Source: Burkholderiales bacterium
GTDB taxonomy: Bacteria; Pseudomonadota; Gammaproteobacteria; Burkholderiales; Casimicrobiaceae
Assembly (NCBI GenBank): GCA_025927765.1
Contig: JAICKU010000013.1
Coordinates: 1-59,448, forward strand
DNA: 59,448 nt
Reading direction: 5' to 3'
This document shows positions 53,136 through 59,448 of this stretch, piece after piece. The notes under the pieces were generated by a model. That model was not told the origin of the DNA, searched no databases, and saw only the letters and a list, made by a program, of their open reading frames with translations. The position numbers and the translations under genes are program-made. Numbering within the stretch: position 1 is the stretch's first letter; every line of letters starts with the position of its first letter.

Positions 53136-54213
53136 AATTTTCGAGCGAGTGTTTTCCGCGGGCGTGTTCGCACTCGCGCTCCTGGCGCCGGCTTTCGCCA
53201 CGGCCGCGGCGACGAAGCCGACAACGTCGCCCGTCGAGTACAAGATCGTCACCGCATCCGAACGCGGCACCTACATCCAGATCGGCCGCGACCTCGCGAA
53301 ATTCATCGCGCCCGAAGCGAACATCGCTCTCGAAGTGCTTCCCTCCGCAGGGTCGGCCGAGAACGTGCGGCGCCTCCGCTACGAGCCCGGCGTCAAGCTC
53401 GCGATGGTGCAGTCCGACGTCTACCAGGCGTTCCTCGACCAGGCGGCGAGCGGCAACGCCGAAGCGGGCGACATGATCCGGCCGCTGCGCGTCGTCACGC
53501 CGCTCTACAACGAGGAGATCTATTTCGTCGTGCGCGCCGACTCCCCGCTCAACTACGTGCACGAGATCCGCGGCGCGCGCATCAACACGGGCCCGGTCGG
53601 CAGCGGCACCGCGTTGACGACGACCACGCTCTATCGGCTGATGTTCGGCGAGCCGATTCCCGACAACAACGCCACGTTCCTCTCGAACGAGGATGCGCTC
53701 GCCAGGCTCGTGACCGACAAGTCGGTGGACGTGGTGGCGATCATCGCCGGTCAGCCCGCCAAGCTGCTGACGGACATGAAGCCCGAGTCGCGGAAGTACA
53801 TCAAGCTCCTCAAGTTCGACGCGAAGGACGCCACGGCGAAGGCAGCGTTGCAAACGTACTTCCCGGCCACCGTGCTCGCGAAGAACTACCCGAACCTGCT
53901 GACCGAGGACCTGCCGGCGCTGGCCGTGCGCGCCTATCTCGTGACATACGACTACAACCTTCCGGACACGCGCGAGCATCTGTCGCAGCTCGTGCGCGCG
54001 ATGTGCCGCGACTACTCGCAGTTGCAGTCGAGCGGCCATCCGAAGTGGCGCGAGGTCGAGCTCGCGATGCCGGGACTCGGCAAGGGGTGGCGTTACTACG
54101 GCCCCACGGCGAGCGAGATCCGCGCATGCGTCGCGGCGCACGCGCAGCCGGCGAAGGCCGTCCGACGCAGTTGCACCCAGCAGGAGCACGTGCTCGGTCT
54201 CTGCGGCGCGTAG
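53125..54213 (+). CDS. TAXI family TRAP transporter substrate-binding protein
   Basis: 362 residues with a signal peptide (about 1-30, FALALLAPAFATAAAT). The TAXI motif YKIVTASERGTYIQIGRDLAKFI (in part here) and the following ALTTTTLYRLMFG match periplasmic TAXI proteins that bind carboxylates such as glutamate. GAGGGAG precedes the ATG at 53125. The TRAP membrane subunits are not in the window, so it may act as a lone receptor. The C-terminus CTQQEHVLGLC shares the Cys-x9-Cys motif of the overlapping zinc-ribbon gene. Confidence 0.88.
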   Translation: MAAEIFERVFSAGVFALALLAPAFATAAATKPTTSPVEYKIVTASERGTYIQIGRDLAKFIAPEANIALEVLPSAGSAENVRRLRYEPGVKLAMVQSDVYQAFLDQAASGNAEAGDMIRPLRVVTPLYNEEIYFVVRADSPLNYVHEIRGARINTGPVGSGTALTTTTLYRLMFGEPIPDNNATFLSNEDALARLVTDKSVDVVAIIAGQPAKLLTDMKPESRKYIKLLKFDAKDATAKAALQTYFPATVLAKNYPNLLTEDLPALAVRAYLVTYDYNLPDTREHLSQLVRAMCRDYSQLQSSGHPKWREVELAMPGLGKGWRYYGPTASEIRACVAAHAQPAKAVRRSCTQQEHVLGLCGA

Positions 54214-54390
54214 CTTTTCGGCACCGCCGTTCGTGGTGTCGATACGGTCGGGCGAAAGGCAGGTTCTGACCCTTCCGCGCGCGGCGGCGAACTCCCATCG
54301 CCGCCCGATGCCTCAGCTTGAATCCCGGCTGACGGCCCTCATTGTGCATGCATACAACGGCTGGGCTGCACATCCCGCGAGGCTAAAGGT

Positions 54391-54849
54391 GTGAATACGA
54401 CCAACTCTCCCGACAACGGCAGGCTGCACGTCGCGTGTCCCAAATGCGCCACCACGAACCGTGTCTCGCGCGAGCGCCTGGCCGACGGCGCGCACTGTGG
54501 CACCTGCCACGAGCCGCTCTTTCCCGGGCATGCGTTTGCGCTCACCACGAACGATTTCGCCAAGCACGTCAACGGTGACGTCCCCGTCGTCGTCGACTTC
54601 TGGGCCTCCTGGTGCGGGCCGTGCCGGATGATGGCGCCTGCCTACGAGCAAGCGGCCGAGCGCGTCGGGCCCGGCATCCAGCTCGCGAAGCTCGACACCG
54701 AGGCGGAGCCGGAAATCGCGCAGCGCTTCGGCATCCGCAGCATTCCCACGCTGATCGCGTTCCGCAACGGCCGCGAGATCGCGCGCCAGTCCGGCGCGCT
54801 GCCGCTGCCCCAACTCATGCAATGGATCACGACGCATGCGCAAATCTGA
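54391..54849 (+). CDS. trxC: Thioredoxin 2
   Basis: 152 residues. N-terminal zinc finger with four cysteines (Cys16, Cys19, Cys36, Cys39) followed by the thioredoxin fold with WCGPC (Cys75, Cys78) and the cis-Pro IPTLIAF. This is the TrxC layout, active in oxidative stress in the cytoplasm. GTG at 54391 is the start. The gene overlaps the hsp20 start by 14 bp, so the two are probably cotranslated. The gap from the TAXI gene (54214-54390) contains no gene. Confidence 0.95.
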   Translation: MNTTNSPDNGRLHVACPKCATTNRVSRERLADGAHCGTCHEPLFPGHAFALTTNDFAKHVNGDVPVVVDFWASWCGPCRMMAPAYEQAAERVGPGIQLAKLDTEAEPEIAQRFGIRSIPTLIAFRNGREIARQSGALPLPQLMQWITTHAQI

Positions 54850-55243
54850 TCCGAGCGACTGGATGTGGGCCGAGGCCTGCGACCTGATCGATCGGGCCGA
54901 GCGGTTGCATAGCCGCTTCTTTCATCTCGCCACGTCCCCGCGCGCTCGCGCGTCGTGGGCGCCGCCGGTCGACATGTTCGAAGGCGAACGCGAGGTGGTG
55001 ATCGTCGTCGCGATGCCGGGCGTGACGTCCGACCGCGTCGAGGTCGTGCACGAGGCGGGCGCGCTCGTCGTGCGCGGCGAGCGGCCGCTACCGTTCGCGC
55101 GCCAGTCGCTGGCCGTGCGCCAGCTCGAAATTCCCTACGGCGCGTTCGAGCGCCGCATTCCGCTTCCCAACGGCCGCTTCGACGCCGCCACGCCCGAGCT
55201 CACGCAAGGTTGCCTCGTGCTGCGGCTGCGCCGCATCGGCTGA
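54836..55243 (+). CDS. Small heat shock protein (Hsp20/alpha-crystallin)
   Basis: 135 residues with an alpha-crystallin domain: WAPPVDMFEGEREVVIVVAMPGV, then GALVVRGERPLP and RRIPLPNGRFD, then LRLRRIG. The protein is an ATP-independent holdase that keeps unfolding proteins soluble for later refolding. It overlaps trxC and ends 6 bp before lon, forming a stress-response set of redox protein, chaperone and protease. It lacks the long C-terminal I-x-I motif extension of many Hsp20 proteins. Confidence 0.9.
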   Translation: MRKSDPSDWMWAEACDLIDRAERLHSRFFHLATSPRARASWAPPVDMFEGEREVVIVVAMPGVTSDRVEVVHEAGALVVRGERPLPFARQSLAVRQLEIPYGAFERRIPLPNGRFDAATPELTQGCLVLRLRRIG

Positions 55244-55249
55244 CCGCTT

Positions 55250-57733
<2,484 letters not shown>

Positions 57734-57737
57734 CGCG

Positions 57738-57801
57738 AAAATGCGGGTCAGAGATGCATTTCGCGGAGCGGTTCGCGAAATGCATCTCTGACCCGCATTT
57801 T
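57738..57801. repeat. 28-bp perfect inverted repeat, REP-like or bidirectional terminator
   Basis: Left arm 57738-57765 and right arm 57774-57801 are exact complements around an 8-nt loop (GAGCGGTT). The arms contain GGGTCAGAGATGCAT and end in AAAATGC/GCATTTT. It sits between the convergent lon and ligase genes, so it could terminate both. The GGGTCAGA core also resembles REP-type repeats associated with RAYT transposases, but no RAYT gene is present. Only one copy was seen in this window. Confidence 0.8.
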
Positions 57802-57815
57802 CCAAAGGCTCCGCC

Positions 57816-58859
57816 TCACGTCGGCTCTGCCCGCATCAGCGCGAGCGATGGGCTGGCCGCCTGCTCCACCTGCTCGAACGTGCACTGCCGCGGCGCCTTG
57901 TCCGGCCGCCAGCGCAGGAAGCTCGTGCCGTGACGGAAGCGGCCGCCGCTGAAGTGGTCGTAGCGGACTTCGACGACGAGCGCCGGTCGTAGCGGCTGCC
58001 ACTCGCCGGTTCGCTCCGTCGACCACCGGCTCGGCCCACCCGGTGCGCTACCGGTGAACCCGGGCTTCTCGATCAGCGATTCGAGTTCGCGCGTGAGCGA
58101 TGGCCGCTCCCCGCTCGGTATGTTGGACGTGAAGCCGACATGGTCGAGCAATCCTGCGTCGTCGTAGAGGCCGAGCAGAAGCGACCCGACGACGCGGGTC
58201 TTCGCGCCATAGCGAAACCCGCCCACCACGCAATCGGCCGTGCGCATCCGTTTGTACTTCTGCATGCCGGTACGCTGGCCCGACCGATAGGGAAGGTCGA
58301 CGCGTTTGGCGACGAGACCGTCGAGCCCGCCGCCGAGCGCGTCGAGCCACGTCTTCGCTTCGTCGATCGCACGCGTCGCGGGCGACAGGCGAAAGCGCGG
58401 CGCGTCGACGAACGCGCGCTTCGCGAAACGCAGCAGCGCTTCGCGCCGCGCCTCCTGCGGTTCGCCGACGAGCGCGTGTCCTTCGCCGTCGACCAGGAGA
58501 TCGAACACGATGTAGAGCGCGGGATGCTCACGCGCGAGCTTGCGCACGCGGCTTTCGGCAGGATGGATGCGCAGCAGCAGCTCGTCGAACGACAGCGTGT
58601 CGCCTTCGGGAATCACGAGCTCGCCGTCGAGCACGCAACGCGTGACCGGCAACGCCTTCATCGCCTCGACGATTTCCGGGAAGTAGCGGTTGAACGGCTG
58701 GCCGGCCTTCGAACGCAGGTCGACGTCGTCGCCGTCCTTGAACGCGAGGCAGCGAAAGCCGTCCCACTTCGGCTCGTACTCCCACTGCGCGCCCGACGGA
58801 AGCGCATCGACGAGCTTCGCCTCGGCGGGCGCGTAATCGACGGCGAGCGGCAACGTCAT
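57816..58859 (-). CDS. ATP-dependent DNA ligase, LigD ligase domain type
   Basis: 347 residues starting at ATG 58859, which overlaps the stop of the polymerase-domain gene (ATGA). The adenylation motif KWDGFR has catalytic Lys31; later motifs include DGELVIPEGD, GLDGLVAKRVDLPYRSG and KYKRMRTADCVVGGF; the C-terminal oligonucleotide-binding part ends VEVRYDHFSGGRFRHGT. It seals DNA nicks with ATP and, with the polymerase domain and Ku, acts in end joining. No Ku gene is in the window. Here the ligase is a separate gene, not fused. Confidence 0.93.
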   Translation of the reverse strand: MTLPLAVDYAPAEAKLVDALPSGAQWEYEPKWDGFRCLAFKDGDDVDLRSKAGQPFNRYFPEIVEAMKALPVTRCVLDGELVIPEGDTLSFDELLLRIHPAESRVRKLAREHPALYIVFDLLVDGEGHALVGEPQEARREALLRFAKRAFVDAPRFRLSPATRAIDEAKTWLDALGGGLDGLVAKRVDLPYRSGQRTGMQKYKRMRTADCVVGGFRYGAKTRVVGSLLLGLYDDAGLLDHVGFTSNIPSGERPSLTRELESLIEKPGFTGSAPGGPSRWSTERTGEWQPLRPALVVEVRYDHFSGGRFRHGTSFLRWRPDKAPRQCTFEQVEQAASPSLALMRAEPT

Positions 58860-59448
58860 TTCGCCGCCGCGAGGAACGGCGCGAGATCGACGCGCCCGCG
58901 CGGGTCGTCGATGGGCGCCCACAGGTCGCCGCGTTCCGCGATCCGCTGCGGCACGTTGTCGATGCGGAAGTCCTCCGTCGACGCGCCATTCGCGAGCTCC
59001 TCCCAGGTGATCGGCGTCGACACCGTCGCGAGCGGTTTCGGCCGCGGCGAATACACCGACGCCAGCGTGCGTCCCCACGCGTTCTGGTTGTAATCGACCA
59101 GCACGCGGCCCGCCGGACGTTTCGCGATCCGGTACTCGGCGGTCATGCGCTGCGGATAGCGGCTCGCGAGCGAGAACGCGACGCCCTTGGCGAACGCCCA
59201 CACTTCCTTCTGCCTCGGACCGCGCACGATCGGCACGTAGACGTGCACCCCTTTGGAGCCGGTCGTCTTGACGTACGCGGGCAGGCCGATTGCGTCGAGC
59301 TCCTCGTGCACGATCAGGGCGCTTTCGCGCACGTCGTCGAACGTCGCGTCGGGCACGGGGTCGAGGTCGAAGTGCAGGTAGTCGGGGCGATCGACGTCGT
59401 CGCAGCGCGCGTACCACGGATTGAGATCGATGCAGCCGAGGTTGATCA
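58856..59448 (-). CDS. LigD-type DNA polymerase/primase domain protein (5' partial)
   Basis: The frame is open to the right edge, so the N-terminus is missing; about 196 residues are visible. PDYLHFDLDP holds the two metal-binding Asp residues, and TTGSKGVHVYVP and RVLVDYNQNAWGRTLASVYSPR follow in the order of LigD archaeo-eukaryotic primase domains. The protein would add nucleotides to DNA ends during non-homologous end joining. Its stop overlaps the ligase start, so the two act as one unit encoded by two genes. An upstream nuclease domain cannot be judged. Confidence 0.9.
   Translation of the reverse strand, partial: INLGCIDLNPWYARCDDVDRPDYLHFDLDPVPDATFDDVRESALIVHEELDAIGLPAYVKTTGSKGVHVYVPIVRGPRQKEVWAFAKGVAFSLASRYPQRMTAEYRIAKRPAGRVLVDYNQNAWGRTLASVYSPRPKPLATVSTPITWEELANGASTEDFRIDNVPQRIAERGDLWAPIDDPRGRVDLAPFLAAAK

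Noticed and set aside
52942..54189. A 415-residue minus-strand open frame opposite the TAXI gene
   Set aside because: No family motifs; it mirrors the coding strand of a clear signal-peptide protein.

Overview
The window looks like a chromosomal segment from a GC-rich Gram-negative bacterium, most likely a betaproteobacterium. The taxonomic call is inference. It rests on the overall gene style, Sec and Tat leaders, an HprK/PqqD module, TrxC, a Lon of 827 residues and a split LigD, not on any marker gene. No rRNA, tRNA, CRISPR array or insertion sequence was recognised.

Layout. (1) 0-1.3 kb: 3' part of a spoVR gene. (2) 1.4-5.1 kb, minus strand: a four-gene set (SGNH hydrolase, SxtJ-like membrane protein, a 49-residue DUF5989/SxtK-like protein, carbamoyltransferase) resembling the sxtL-J-K-I block of saxitoxin clusters and probably carbamoylating an envelope glycan. 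(3) 5.3-14.1 kb: three paralogous exported FN3-PKD-FN3 proteins with different C-terminal modules (tandem discoidin domains, or a DUF4082 domain), an EamA transporter and an exported beta-helix protein. (4) 14.4-36.9 kb: a Wzx/Wzy-type polysaccharide locus with glycosyltransferases, a methyltransferase, a flippase, a polymerase/ligase, a deacetylase-like protein, two epimerases, two DegT aminotransferases, an initiating sugar transferase with a GGDEF-like N-terminus, and a WbpD/WbpB/WbpE-like set for an acetamido sugar, ending in VanZ-like and WD40 proteins. No Wza/Wzc exporter or chain-length regulator lies in the window. (5) 36.9-47.6 kb: two giant exported proteins. One is 2358 residues with deacetylase-like, dimethylformamidase-beta-like, DUF4082 and repeated Ig-like domains. 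The other is a copper radical (galactose-oxidase-like) enzyme with all its cofactor residues. (6) 47.8-52.2 kb: a NarL-type histidine kinase and response regulator flank a compact module of a nucleotidyltransferase-fold protein, a PqqD-like protein, a 53-residue Tat-leader peptide and an HprK-like kinase. This resembles the tailoring part of lasso-peptide clusters but lacks a recognisable cyclase or protease. (7) 52.3-57.7 kb: a zinc-ribbon membrane protein and a TAXI-type binding protein sharing a C-terminal Cys-x9-Cys motif, then trxC, hsp20 and lon. (8) 57.7-59.4 kb: a 28-bp perfect inverted repeat and a split DNA ligase D system, cut by the window end.

How the parts fit (inference). Most of the window serves synthesis, modification and surface decoration of an extracellular polysaccharide. 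The polysaccharide locus builds the chain, the sxt-like set and the acetyl- and methyltransferases decorate it, and the secreted discoidin, DUF4082, deacetylase and oxidase proteins bind or modify it outside the cell. The 49.8-51.4 kb peptide/kinase module is the best candidate for an undescribed system.
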